From: Oligoflexus sp.
GTDB taxonomy: Bacteria > Bdellovibrionota_B > Oligoflexia > Oligoflexales > Oligoflexaceae
Reading direction: 5' to 3'
Assembly (NCBI GenBank): GCA_014377445.1
Contig: JACMPP010000063.1
Location: 1-64,000 of the forward strand
Length of the DNA: 64,000 bases
In this document: one piece after another, positions 9,222-19,896 of the stretch
How positions within the stretch are numbered: position 1 is the stretch's first letter
Layout of the letters: every line of letters begins with the position of its first letter
Notes under the pieces: generated by a model
What the model was told of the DNA's origin: nothing
The model's input: only the letters and a program-made list of their open reading frames with translations
Database searches by the model: none
Translations under genes and position numbers: made by a program

Positions 9222-10202
9222 ATGATATTGCGTGCTTTGATCTTCGCGAATTTGACCTTTACCTCTCTCGTCGCTTTTGGGGCGAACGCCAAGGAGCCTA
9301 GAAAACAATTTGATCTCAAAAAGGTAAAGCATTCAGGGATTGCGCTTGAATCGTCCCTCTACGGCATTTACCGCGAGGGTCCAACGGTCTTCAGCTTTCC
9401 CGGAGAAAGTAGCTTCTATATTCGCTCAACCTACAATCCCGACGCGAAGGAGGTTGATCAGGGCTTTGGCTCCCTCCACAATCCCTACGAAGGGAGCGAA
9501 CGTATTGCGTTTGAACCCAAGGATAAGCCGCGGCGCATACGTTCCGTGCTCCACCTCAGCGCGCACTGGGCCTTTCTCGATGTGATGTCCCGTCAATTGC
9601 TGGTTTGGGATGAGGTCCTCAAATCCTGGCAGTTGCCGGCCGACCTGATCCTGGATATTCCGAGGCCGGCAAGCGATGGCAGGGGCGAACCCACGCGCGC
9701 TGAGACGGCTTCCCTGAGAGCCCGTCTGACGAAAACTCTCATCAAGGAAAAGCAGAATCCCGACCTTATCGCCGGCATCACAACTATCCCCAAGAAGTGG
9801 AAGGATAGAGATGGAAGTCAGTATGTGATGTGGTTGCGTGCGGGGAACAATCCTCTGTTCACACTCAAATGCGATCAGGATAATTTCAAGATTTGTCAGG
9901 TTGTTCGTTCCTGTTTTGTCGAGGGGATGAGCGGCAGCGACATCGAGGCGATCAACAGCATCAGTCTCGATCCCAAATCCCAAAACCTTCTTCTCCTCAA
10001 TCGCTCGAAGGGTAAGATATTGGAACTAAACGGAAATTCATGTCATAAATTGCGCGCCCGAGATGCCTATGAAATACCCAAGGACTTGGCAAACGCCCAA
10101 GCGATCTTTGTAGATGATACGAATAATTTTTGGCTGGCTCTGCGCGAAAGTGAGGGTGCAAGCAGCGCCTCGATCTTCACCTGGGATGCAAAGAGCTGGT
10201 GA
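9222..10202 (+). CDS. Hypothetical exported protein
   Basis: 326 aa ORF with N-terminal signal-like segment (LRALIFANLTFTSLVAFGANA). Confidence 0.65.
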   Translation: MILRALIFANLTFTSLVAFGANAKEPRKQFDLKKVKHSGIALESSLYGIYREGPTVFSFPGESSFYIRSTYNPDAKEVDQGFGSLHNPYEGSERIAFEPKDKPRRIRSVLHLSAHWAFLDVMSRQLLVWDEVLKSWQLPADLILDIPRPASDGRGEPTRAETASLRARLTKTLIKEKQNPDLIAGITTIPKKWKDRDGSQYVMWLRAGNNPLFTLKCDQDNFKICQVVRSCFVEGMSGSDIEAINSISLDPKSQNLLLLNRSKGKILELNGNSCHKLRARDAYEIPKDLANAQAIFVDDTNNFWLALRESEGASSASIFTWDAKSW

Positions 10203-10460
10203 TTGATCACAGTGAGCATCTCTTAGATACAATAAGATTAAAAATGATGAGGTCCTAAAAACGTCCGCCCAAATCCCTAAAAGTGGCAAAATCCCCGGCT
10301 TTCAAGGCAAATGTAAAGAATTGCGGCTCGCTGCCATCTAAATCTTATAACTTGCAAGCCGAAAGCCGTTTGCTCTACTGTCGGTGAATAACAGACACAA
10401 AATATGACGGATCTTGGGGAAACGGCGCGGGGTGGCTGCCGCCTTAGGGCGTGGGCGATT

Positions 10461-13397
10461 TCAGAAGTTCGCACCGATATTTAAACTGACCACGGCTCCC
10501 GTTAGCTTCCGGTAATTGCTGTTACCGCGGGGATAAAGGCAGTTAGTCTGGTAGTTCAGGCATTGCCTCCAGGGCCAGCCGAACGAAAGATTAACGGATC
10601 CGAGAGGAGTCAGGTAGTTGCCGGCTACGCCGTACGACACGTAGTTCTTGGTCCAGATATAACTGGGATGAGTGATGACGTCTTCGAAGCGGTAGGGCTC
10701 ATTTTCGGCAAAAATCGGTTTCTTATCGCCTTCGACAGTTGCCTGTTCCTGACGAATGCGCTCCTCTTCTTTAGTAGAGAATGAGCTGTTGCTGCTATCG
10801 AGAAAACCGGTGAGAGCGACTGTTTCTGGAATGAGTTGATAGCGGAGCTCGAGTCGATGCGAGCCTTCGCGGGAGCCGCCATCGAAGATTTGTTTGTCGT
10901 CTTGCGCGATAAATATAGGACCCAAAGTGCTTTCCTTAAAGCCCCTGTTGCTCTCCGGTCCACCCGAAGGCAGGCGCTCGCTGCTCGGCAGCACATCGCT
11001 GCTATCGAGACGCTTCACGTTCGAATAGGTCGTGTAGTTGAATCCCGCTGCGATAACCCAGTTTGTGACGATCTCACGATAGATATTGTAACCCAATCCC
11101 CAACGAAGATATTTGAGGCTGCCGCCGAAAACAAACGCTGCCGTGCTCACTTCGGTGGTAATCCGATAGCCGCGAGTCGGCCAGGCCAGGTTGTTTCGTC
11201 CGTCTGTGATAGCGCGAATGCCAACCTCGCGAATCTGAAGGTTGCCTGAATCGATCAAAGTCGCATCTTTAACGGATCCTTCCGCTTCCTCCCTCGCTTC
11301 CTTGTAGAGCGTAAAGCCTTCGATCAAGGTCTTCGGCCTGAGCTGCCGCACGCGGTGACTGACGATAGCCTCCGCCGATCGACTGATCTCCCAAAGGTTG
11401 TCACGGGCTTCCGCTTTGTAGTTGAAGGCAAGGGTCCCATCGATCGGGAGTTCGAACAGCCAGGGCTCGAAGTAGCCAACACCTGCGTAGCGTCCAAGCA
11501 GAGTCTTGCCGCCCAGTGAGGTCTGATCACGTTCTTCATTGAGCGTGCCTTTGGAAAAGACCTTGCGCCCGACGCCACCGATGTTGTTGTACGAACTCTC
11601 TAGCGAGAATCTCAGCCCTTCGGCGCGGCTCCAGCCGGGACCGAAGCTGACGGTTCCGGAGCGCGCTTCGCGAACGAGTATGGAGTAGGAGATCACAGAT
11701 TCCTTGCCGGCGCTTTCGAGGGGGACCATGCTGATCGAACTGAAAAGTCCCAGATCGGTCAGTGCCTGACGGCTTTCCTCGACAAGATCCGGGTTAAAAG
11801 CATCCCCCACCTTAAAGCGCATCTCGCGCTGAACGACTTTCGGATCGGTTTTGATCAGGCCTTTGACGAAGACTTCGCCAAAGCGGCTCTTTTGATTTTC
11901 ACTGATTTGAATGATGACCTTCGTTTCAACATCACGAAGTTGGCGATTCTGTTGAAGGTCGACGGCGATCTGCAGATGGAGATAACCTTTTTGCCGATAC
12001 AGGTTGCGCAGTTGTTTTTCAAAAATCACGAGAGTCTGCCGATCAAGGGCATCCCCTTGCTCGAGTGAGACGAGATCTTCGATATCTTGCGTCTTCATCG
12101 CCTGATTGCCCGTGATCACCAGCTTTTCAAAGATACGTTTTTTGCCTTCGCGAATAACAAAAACGATCTTTACTTCCCCGTTGCTGGGGTTCTTGATGAT
12201 GCGGGGTTCGAAGATATTCACGTCCCAGTAGCCCCTCTGGCGATAGAGGCTGATCAGACGTTCGCGCGCGGCGATGACCAGGTCTTGCGAGAAAAGGGGG
12301 GCGTTGCCGATGCTGGCTTTCATATCGATGGCATCGCTGGCCTCATCGGGCGTCATCGCCAGGAGTCCTTCGTATTGGACATCGACGATGCGATATTCGG
12401 GGCCTGTTGTCACGGAAAGCTGATATTCGATCGTCTCGTCGTCGGGATTGGTAATGACCGGTCTTGCCACCTGAACGTCGTCGTAACCCTGGGCCTGGTA
12501 TTTGCGGGCGAGTTCGGAGGCCATGGCATCGGGATCGGTGATGCTGCTATCCAGTGAATTCAGGCTGTCGCCAAACATGATGGAAAGCACGCCCGGAGCT
12601 TTCGCCGGTGAAAAGACCTTATAACGGATCTTTTTGCCAAGGCTCCCTTCGACCTTGAGAGTCGCCGTGTTGGACTTGGGATCGAAGATCAGTTCGGGTT
12701 TCTGAATACGTTGAAGATTGTAGCCCGCTTTTACGAGGTCGCCCTCCAGATCGGAGAGGACCGTCCGAATCTCGCTGATGTTGCAGTCCATCCCGATTTT
12801 AAAGGGCGAATTGATGCGGGCGGGGAGTTTGAAATTGGCGTCGATGCGAGCCACCTTGCAAGGCAGGCCCTCGTCGACGATGAGATCGTAACTGATGCCG
12901 TTCGAGCTGCCCGTCTCGATGAATTTCAAGCGCGCCTGATAAAAGCTCTTGTTTCTGAGGTCGACGAGGATCTCATCCGATATCTGTTTGCGCAGTTCTT
13001 CGGAATCGGTCTGTCCCACATACTTGCCGACTTTGCTTTCGACTTCGAAGCGGATGCTGCGCGTGAGGGTTTTGATCTGGATCGCATGGATGACCTTCGC
13101 GATCTCTGCTTCGATAATCACTGTGTCATTATCGAGGTATGCATTCAGATAGGCGAGGGAATTTGACTCAGTGAAGAGGTTCACCAGATTGTCGAGATCG
13201 GCGGCTGTTCGAATTTCGGGGAAATGGGTGCGGAGATCGGCCGCTGATTTTTGAAGCCGATCGGAGCGCGAGCGGAGTTCCCAGGGCCGTGCAAAGGCCG
13301 TAGAGGCCAGCATCAGAAGGGTGAGGAAGAGCCATCCCCCTTGCTGTACAAGGCTTCGGAAGCGGGAAAGAGTCGCTACCACCACGGTGCCATCCAA
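10461..13397 (-). CDS. BamA/TamA-family outer membrane protein (multiple POTRA plus beta-barrel)
   Basis: 978 aa; repeated POTRA-like blocks (YRQRGYWDVNIFEPRI, YRQKGYLHLQIAVDL), barrel with GGPESNRGFKES and terminal F. Confidence 0.88.
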   Translation of the reverse strand: MDGTVVVATLSRFRSLVQQGGWLFLTLLMLASTAFARPWELRSRSDRLQKSAADLRTHFPEIRTAADLDNLVNLFTESNSLAYLNAYLDNDTVIIEAEIAKVIHAIQIKTLTRSIRFEVESKVGKYVGQTDSEELRKQISDEILVDLRNKSFYQARLKFIETGSSNGISYDLIVDEGLPCKVARIDANFKLPARINSPFKIGMDCNISEIRTVLSDLEGDLVKAGYNLQRIQKPELIFDPKSNTATLKVEGSLGKKIRYKVFSPAKAPGVLSIMFGDSLNSLDSSITDPDAMASELARKYQAQGYDDVQVARPVITNPDDETIEYQLSVTTGPEYRIVDVQYEGLLAMTPDEASDAIDMKASIGNAPLFSQDLVIAARERLISLYRQRGYWDVNIFEPRIIKNPSNGEVKIVFVIREGKKRIFEKLVITGNQAMKTQDIEDLVSLEQGDALDRQTLVIFEKQLRNLYRQKGYLHLQIAVDLQQNRQLRDVETKVIIQISENQKSRFGEVFVKGLIKTDPKVVQREMRFKVGDAFNPDLVEESRQALTDLGLFSSISMVPLESAGKESVISYSILVREARSGTVSFGPGWSRAEGLRFSLESSYNNIGGVGRKVFSKGTLNEERDQTSLGGKTLLGRYAGVGYFEPWLFELPIDGTLAFNYKAEARDNLWEISRSAEAIVSHRVRQLRPKTLIEGFTLYKEAREEAEGSVKDATLIDSGNLQIREVGIRAITDGRNNLAWPTRGYRITTEVSTAAFVFGGSLKYLRWGLGYNIYREIVTNWVIAAGFNYTTYSNVKRLDSSDVLPSSERLPSGGPESNRGFKESTLGPIFIAQDDKQIFDGGSREGSHRLELRYQLIPETVALTGFLDSSNSSFSTKEEERIRQEQATVEGDKKPIFAENEPYRFEDVITHPSYIWTKNYVSYGVAGNYLTPLGSVNLSFGWPWRQCLNYQTNCLYPRGNSNYRKLTGAVVSLNIGANF

Positions 13398-13399
13398 TA

Positions 13400-16300
13400 C
13401 TAGTCAAAGCCAAAACGGAACTTTAAATCAAAGCCGGTGTCGTTCGACAGATTGGTTTCCGTATCGGTTCGTTTATTCGCCTTACGATCGAGACTGCCCG
13501 TAAAGGTTATCCCTTCGTGTAGGGGATACTCAAACGATATTTTGGAATTGGACTCATCATCCACCTGAACCACGGCGTTGGCGGCGTTGAATATGTTGAA
13601 AGGCACGTTGAGACGCGTGATCGGACGTTGTTGGGCCTCGGAAAGATAGGAATCTATGTAAACCTCGCGCACCACCGTCTGCCCCGACAAGTCGAAGAGC
13701 TTTTCAATCGGTTCTTCCGCGAAGACGAGGATCGAACTGAAGATCTCATTTACTGAGGCTTTTTCCGCGGTTTTGTTGGCTGTCTCGGAGATCTTGCCCG
13801 TGGTGATCAGGAGCACGATATCGAGGCTGCTGATGGCGGTGCCATCGTCCCGAGTGGGTGGATCCGAAGTGAGCGTGACTTTGGGAGCGGTGAGGTCGCC
13901 CGTGACCTGTACCGTGATTTTATAAGGGTTGATGATCGCTTCCCCACTGATGTCCAGTCGAGGGTTGGGAGGCGAGACGGGTTCGTCGAAGCTGACCACG
14001 GCCTGAGTGATCTTAAAGGCTCTCCGGTAGTTGAAGGTCCCACTATCGGCGATGATCTGGCCGAGGAGCAGGGGCTGCGCATCTGTCCCGCGAATGCGAA
14101 GGTTGGCGGAGAGTATCGCTTCGATCGTTTTATTCTTCACCTGGATCGAGTGATCCGCCTGGAGTCCGATATCGAGATTGACCAGAGGTCCGGCCTGAGC
14201 CGCGCCTCCCGAGCTGCTAAAGAGTTTGGATTCATAGAGAGAGGCAACGATTTCGCGGCGCAAATCAAAGCTGCCGATCGACTGAAAGCGATCGAGCTTC
14301 AGATTACCGCTCAGGTTGAATGGAAAGTTGTTGCCACTCAAAGTCAGATCACCACTGACCACGGCATCGGCTGATTTCAAGACCGGGATTTGCAAACGGT
14401 TGAATTCGATGCGATCGAGATTGATGAGGAGATGCGAAAGGTCTTTGCCCTTCTGATCGAAGAGGAGTGTTCCGGTGATTTCAATATTGCCTTCGCGCCC
14501 CTTGTTGGCACGGAAACGATGGACGACGAGCCGGTCCTGCTTCACTTCAACGTCAAGACTTACAGCGCTGAGCGAGGGACCGTAGTTCACGACACCGAGA
14601 GCCACCGGCGTCCATGCTTTGAGATTGAAGGGATCGAGTTTTCTTTCCTGAATCCGCATCGAAAATTCCGGAGCGGCGAGACTGCCCTTTAAATATCCAT
14701 CGATAACGAGTTCGCCGCGTGCTGTTTCAACGAGGTTGGTAAAGCCTTTGAGAATATCGAGTCGCACGGCCCCCTGCATGCGAAGGTCGAGCTTGTCGGG
14801 CAAACGGTTTTCGCCCGCGGAGATCGAGATGTCGAAGAAATCGCCATGCAGTTTGAGCGGTTTGTTGCCCTCAAATCCCCATTTTTCAGGGGATATATCG
14901 ACGCGAACCGTCTGACTGCTGTTGAGTTCCATGGCGCTCGTGCGGCTGCCGAGGTTTCGGTAGAGCTTGCTCTTCAGATCGATGAAGGAAAGTTCGCCGC
15001 GGGATTTCCAGAAATTATTGAGCTGACCGGACATCGTCCATTCGGCCGTGAGGTAGGCGTAGTTTCGGGGATCATCCGCAAAGAATTTGCCGAGGATCGC
15101 ACGGGCATCAAACTGCTTGAGATAGATGTACCAATCATAGGGCAGCTCAGGCTTGCCGAAATCAATGTTGAGACGACCGACCAGAGAGTTGCCGGCATGG
15201 CGGAACTCAGGGATCTGAAGCTTGGTGCCATCGAGGAAACCAGAGAAGGAGAAGGCGGAGACCGGCATATCCAGGAGATAAGGTCTTTGCAGGGCACCAT
15301 CGATCTTGCCTTGTAGACGGCCGGCAGGGCCTTCGAGTTCGGTGTTGAGCTCGATGATGCCGCCGATTTTCTGCTCGCGGAAGAACTTGCCAACGAAAGG
15401 CAGCGAGGTCAGCTCGTTTTCGGCTTCAACGATGCGATTGGCTCGAAACTGATCCTGACTGTCATTGAGCGTATGAAGGCCGATTTTGATCTGAGTCTTC
15501 TCGTCGATACCGAGGCCGTGGAGAAAGCTGGGCAAGGGAGCCGTGCGGGCTCTGTCGAACAGTGTGTCCACGGTGAACTTGGCATCGATTTTATCGAGGC
15601 GCGCAGTCCCGCCCCGGAGGGATTGACCGGTTTTGGTTCCGAAGAATTCTGTCTTGAGATCGGTTACGAGACGCTGCTCATCCCAGGCGATGTCGCGCAG
15701 GGAGATCTGCGCCTGACCTTGATACTGAAGGGGGAGGAGGAGCTTGCCTTCGATCCTGCCTTTGAAATTTTCGATGCCGATACGGAGCGAAGGTTTGCCG
15801 ATAGTCTCGAGCAAACCGTCTTCAATGAATTCCGAAGGGATTTGTTTGGCGAGAATTGTCATCGAGAACGGAAGATCAGCTGCGAGGCCCAGGATAAAAT
15901 TCTGAATCTGCAGACTGCCGGAGCTGCCGATCTGCGCGTTCAATTCACTTATCTCAACCTGATTCTTAGCGATGGGCAAAGCGAATTTCGTGCGGATATT
16001 CTTGGCATCAAAGCCTGTGATCGAAAGATCGGCAGATTCAGCATCCCCGGACACGACCAACTTATCGTAAGAACCGGCAATGCGGATGCCTGCGGATAGG
16101 ATGCCGCTCGTGGGAAGTTTGATGAAATGTTCGAGCAGAACGCCATCGAGTTCGTCCGCGGTGATACTGAGGTTCATGCCCTCTTTGCTGGAAAAGAAGA
16201 TGTCTCCGGATAGGCTGAGAGGGGAACGCCCTTCGGCGGAGCTTGCGGACTTCTGACAGGGACCCTGACCTTTGACAATCGTGAAGGCCTTTTCCGTAAC

Positions 16301-17662
16301 CTTGAGATTCGCTTCGAGTTCGCAGTGGGGCGCTTCCGGATATTTGGGACTGAGTCCTTTTACAAAGGGAAAAGTGAGATCGTCAAAAATAACCTTCCCG
16401 GCAATGTCGAGATGAAAAGGCATCATCTGACCCGTGAGCTTGAGTTGCGTCGGTGCGAGCTTAGCCTCAAAGGCCGTGAAATCTTCGACCTGAAGCATAG
16501 TCATCAGATCTTTCATGGAGATGTTTTGGGGCTCGACATCGAAATCGATCGTCGCTTCTTTCTTAAAACTCAAAAAGCCTTTGCCCTTGGCCTGCTCCTT
16601 GCCATCTTTGATAACCAAAACCTTTTCGAAGGTGAGGCCTTCCTCACGAACGATGAACTCAGCCTTGCTATCGAATAGTTTGAAGCCGGAGATCTGTGCA
16701 TTGTGAGTCTGGCCTTCGCCGTCGAGAGCCCAGGTGATCTTGCGTTCGTCGAAGGGGATTTGGAGCTGCAGATCGACCAGGCCTTTGACTTCGCCATCGG
16801 TCTTTTCGATGTGCAGGTAACGACCGAGGATCTCAAAATTAGCTCGATTGATCCGATGATTGAGATGGAGGTTGAGGCCCTTCAGAATTCGCTCACGATT
16901 GCCCGCCTGGGGCGGTCCGAGTTCGAAACCCAGTGCGATTTTCCCGTTGGAATCAATCTCCCTGGAATCGATGCGAAAGATCTCGCTCTTCATGCCGTCT
17001 TCGGTCTCGATCATCCGCAGTTCGACCTTGCTGTCACTCAACAACTTGGCTCCCTGCACGGAGAGATTGGTGTTGAGCGCTTTGATATCGACTTGAAAGC
17101 TGTTCCATGAGCGGTAGAGCATTTTGAGGTCGAGGCCGCTTACCACAAGGGTGATAAGCTCTTTGGCCTGATCTTCAAGATGCAAGGAAACCTGACCATT
17201 GGATATGGCCAAGCGATAAAAGGGTAAGGGCTGTTTCGGGGGCCATACCGGTGGGCCATCGGATTTACCGAGGTCCGGAAATTTTTCCATGCGCAGAATT
17301 TTTTCGATCGGCGGGAGAGGCAGCTGCACCCGCGGCTCGTTGATTTCGATATCAAAGAGCTGCTTGCGACTGAAGAGAAGGGCTTGATAGGAAATACTTG
17401 CCTTCACGTGAGCGGCGCGGAGGAGTTCCTTGGATTCGGAGTCTTTGATTTCAAGCGCATAGATTTCGATCCCGGGAGGCAGGAATTTTGCCCCGACGTT
17501 TTCGAATTTCATCTGGAGGTGGGTGTAGTCTTTTAGCTGGTCGTTGATCGCATTGCGGATCACGCCGTGCATAAAGGGATTATCGAGCAATAGGTTGCCT
17601 ATGTATCCTATAATTACTAGGATACCGAGGAAGATCACCAGCTTTTTGAAAGCTTGAATCAC
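13400..17662 (-). CDS. tamB: TamB/AsmA-like translocation/assembly module protein (DUF490)
   Basis: 1420 aa; N-terminal TM anchor; C-terminal TamB-like region (GTFNYRRAFKITQAVVSFDEPVSPPNPRLDISGEA...DIVLLITTG); directly upstream of the TamA-like gene. Confidence 0.85.
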   Translation of the reverse strand: MIQAFKKLVIFLGILVIIGYIGNLLLDNPFMHGVIRNAINDQLKDYTHLQMKFENVGAKFLPPGIEIYALEIKDSESKELLRAAHVKASISYQALLFSRKQLFDIEINEPRVQLPLPPIEKILRMEKFPDLGKSDGPPVWPPKQPLPFYRLAISNGQVSLHLEDQAKELITLVVSGLDLKMLYRSWNSFQVDIKALNTNLSVQGAKLLSDSKVELRMIETEDGMKSEIFRIDSREIDSNGKIALGFELGPPQAGNRERILKGLNLHLNHRINRANFEILGRYLHIEKTDGEVKGLVDLQLQIPFDERKITWALDGEGQTHNAQISGFKLFDSKAEFIVREEGLTFEKVLVIKDGKEQAKGKGFLSFKKEATIDFDVEPQNISMKDLMTMLQVEDFTAFEAKLAPTQLKLTGQMMPFHLDIAGKVIFDDLTFPFVKGLSPKYPEAPHCELEANLKVTEKAFTIVKGQGPCQKSASSAEGRSPLSLSGDIFFSSKEGMNLSITADELDGVLLEHFIKLPTSGILSAGIRIAGSYDKLVVSGDAESADLSITGFDAKNIRTKFALPIAKNQVEISELNAQIGSSGSLQIQNFILGLAADLPFSMTILAKQIPSEFIEDGLLETIGKPSLRIGIENFKGRIEGKLLLPLQYQGQAQISLRDIAWDEQRLVTDLKTEFFGTKTGQSLRGGTARLDKIDAKFTVDTLFDRARTAPLPSFLHGLGIDEKTQIKIGLHTLNDSQDQFRANRIVEAENELTSLPFVGKFFREQKIGGIIELNTELEGPAGRLQGKIDGALQRPYLLDMPVSAFSFSGFLDGTKLQIPEFRHAGNSLVGRLNIDFGKPELPYDWYIYLKQFDARAILGKFFADDPRNYAYLTAEWTMSGQLNNFWKSRGELSFIDLKSKLYRNLGSRTSAMELNSSQTVRVDISPEKWGFEGNKPLKLHGDFFDISISAGENRLPDKLDLRMQGAVRLDILKGFTNLVETARGELVIDGYLKGSLAAPEFSMRIQERKLDPFNLKAWTPVALGVVNYGPSLSAVSLDVEVKQDRLVVHRFRANKGREGNIEITGTLLFDQKGKDLSHLLINLDRIEFNRLQIPVLKSADAVVSGDLTLSGNNFPFNLSGNLKLDRFQSIGSFDLRREIVASLYESKLFSSSGGAAQAGPLVNLDIGLQADHSIQVKNKTIEAILSANLRIRGTDAQPLLLGQIIADSGTFNYRRAFKITQAVVSFDEPVSPPNPRLDISGEAIINPYKITVQVTGDLTAPKVTLTSDPPTRDDGTAISSLDIVLLITTGKISETANKTAEKASVNEIFSSILVFAEEPIEKLFDLSGQTVVREVYIDSYLSEAQQRPITRLNVPFNIFNAANAVVQVDDESNSKISFEYPLHEGITFTGSLDRKANKRTDTETNLSNDTGFDLKFRFGFD

Positions 17663-17774
17663 AGGCCAATCTACATATAAACAGTCGCGGCTGAGAGCCC
17701 GGGACTGGGAGGTTTATGTTTGGGGCACTCAGCCTTAAACAGCGGCTTATCGAAAAGCCTCATTCACGGGATGT

Positions 17775-18776
17775 TCAGTCTTCGCCTTCGCCATCATTCT
17801 CAGAATCTATCTCTGTTTTATAGAAGAGAGAATTAAGGTCTCCTGAGCTGTTGACGGCTTTGGCGGGACTGGAGGTCGATCGTTTTTTGCTGGCAATCTT
17901 GTTCGCTTTGACGCTCTCGGTCTCTTCTTTTTTCAAGCGAATACCCGTGTTCTCACAAGCCGCATAGACGATTTCCGCGCTTATCGTTTTTTGTTCTTTC
18001 AGGAAGGCTTCGAAAAGGCAAGCTTCGAGTATTGCGTTCACACCCGCGAAGGTCATTGATCCCTGCTGAGCGATAAGAGCTAAAGATTCCGGTACGAGCG
18101 CACGACGGGAAATGCCGATGTCCTGCAAACGTTGCGAGAGATAGGTTTGCAGCTCCGCCCGGGAGAAAGGATGCAGTTCGCTCAAGAGGCCGAGACGATG
18201 CTGAATATCGCGATTGTTCTGAACGTTCTGGCCGAGTTTTGGATTGCCAAGAAGGACAAAGTTGATGCGGCAGTCGACGAGCGCCTGAACTTGGCACAGC
18301 GAAACGATCTCATCAAAAGCAGCGGCATCGCTCAAATAATGAGCATTGTCGATGATGACTGTCAGGATTTTTCCATGAACCATCCGCAAATTCTGCAGAA
18401 TCACCCGCGTATCGCGTATGGAATCAGGAAGGCCTAGATAACCAGCCAGGCGAGGCAGGAGCCAGCCCGCGTCGTGTTCCTGTCTCAGCAGGGAAAAGAG
18501 GGCAACGTCGTGCGTTTCGTTGTCGACTCTTTGATAGAGCCAGCGCGCGAGGGTGGATTTGCCATGGCCTGCCGGGGCGACGATGACAGATATATTTGCG
18601 GTCTTTTCCAGTGAGAGGAGAAGACGCGAGCAAAGCCCTTGCGTGCGTTCTTGCCAGTATAGCTGATCGAGATCGATCTGACCGTTGCCGGGCAGCGATT
18701 TCAATCCCCAAAAGGCTAAGAATCTTTGGTTTTCCATACGGCTCTCATCAAGGTGTTTGCTCTCGGTAACGGGCAT
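17775..18776 (-). CDS. ExeA/TniB-like AAA ATPase
   Basis: 333 aa; FWGLKSLPG..., Walker A APAGHGKSTLARWLY, Walker B-like TVIIDNAHYL, LLGNPKLGQ. Confidence 0.8.
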   Translation of the reverse strand: MPVTESKHLDESRMENQRFLAFWGLKSLPGNGQIDLDQLYWQERTQGLCSRLLLSLEKTANISVIVAPAGHGKSTLARWLYQRVDNETHDVALFSLLRQEHDAGWLLPRLAGYLGLPDSIRDTRVILQNLRMVHGKILTVIIDNAHYLSDAAAFDEIVSLCQVQALVDCRINFVLLGNPKLGQNVQNNRDIQHRLGLLSELHPFSRAELQTYLSQRLQDIGISRRALVPESLALIAQQGSMTFAGVNAILEACLFEAFLKEQKTISAEIVYAACENTGIRLKKEETESVKANKIASKKRSTSSPAKAVNSSGDLNSLFYKTEIDSENDGEGED

Positions 18777-18782
18777 CCGTAT

Positions 18783-19760
18783 TCAACCGGCAAGCTTATT
18801 CCAGGCATTTTTAAATTCGACTTCGTTGATTTCCATTTGTTCCGACGTGCGCTGCAGGCGTTCGCTAAAGCCTTCAGCCATCAGACAACGGGCTAAAAAG
18901 AGTCCCGAGTCGCGGCCGCGATAGTTGTCACGAACGAGAGTCTCGAGTAGGGGAATACATTCTTCGATCTGATTCAGCATGAGATGGGCTTGAATCTGGT
19001 CGCCGTAAAGTGGTTTTAATCCGCCGTGGTTCTTGCGCGCCGCCTCGAGGATCATCAGGGCTGTGCCGGGCATGGCCGCTCTCAGATAAAGCTCAGAAAG
19101 CGTGGCGATGAGCCCGATATTTCGGGGATGAACCTTCAAAGCTTGCAAGAGGTAAGTTTCCACCGATTTGTACTGACCCTGCTTCATCAGTAATTGTGCG
19201 ACGCAGGGTGTGACGATGTGCTGAACGTCGACTTCACTGCGCAAGCCGGTCAGGAGTTGTGCGGCTTTTTTAAAGTCTTTGCCGATGTAGACCTTCCGGG
19301 CCGCGAGGAGTTTCCTGAGGTTGCCTGCCGCCCAGCGTCGTAGCATCCATTCGAAAGCGTCGGTAAATTCACCAGGATTGCTGATATTATTTACTAAATC
19401 AGGCTGGCCAAAGTCTTTGAGTATGGCAGCTTCGCTCTGATGCGCAGGATCGAGCACGACGAGTGTGGGCGTAATGATGCCAACAGGGTCGACAAGTTGC
19501 GCTCTGAGGAGAAAGCTGGCCGGGACCTCGGGGGTATCGTGGACGACGATAATGGAGCAACTGCCGTTGTTCAAGGCTTTCAGGCACTGTTCGACACTGT
19601 GCGTTTGAATGCCTGGACGCCATCCCCGGCGCTCCATTCGGGTCATATTTTCTTCTGGAAAACGACTTGCAGATGCCGACAAAAACGCGAATCGCTTGTT
19701 GTCCCACAAATCTTGCGATGATTTACCCGTGTTATTCAGAAGATATCCTCTCAGCGACAA
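18783..19760 (-). CDS. TPR-repeat protein with N-terminal receiver-like region
   Basis: 325 aa; TPR-like helices (LLMKQGQYKSVETYLLQALKVHPRNIGLIATLSELYLRAAMPGTALMIL); N-terminal segment resembles a pseudo-receiver fold; 6-nt gap to the ATPase gene. Confidence 0.65.
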   Translation of the reverse strand: MSLRGYLLNNTGKSSQDLWDNKRFAFLSASASRFPEENMTRMERRGWRPGIQTHSVEQCLKALNNGSCSIIVVHDTPEVPASFLLRAQLVDPVGIITPTLVVLDPAHQSEAAILKDFGQPDLVNNISNPGEFTDAFEWMLRRWAAGNLRKLLAARKVYIGKDFKKAAQLLTGLRSEVDVQHIVTPCVAQLLMKQGQYKSVETYLLQALKVHPRNIGLIATLSELYLRAAMPGTALMILEAARKNHGGLKPLYGDQIQAHLMLNQIEECIPLLETLVRDNYRGRDSGLFLARCLMAEGFSERLQRTSEQMEINEVEFKNAWNKLAG

Positions 19761-19896
19761 GCCTTTGGGCCTCCTTTCGTGGAAAGAGAGGTCCGTCTTA
19801 ACAGTATAGCATCAAGCTGCGCCATCCCGTGAGTGTTGACAGGGTCGATGAGGCTCGTTAAAAGGTGGGAGCAAGTCCGCAACCCACCGAAGAGGA

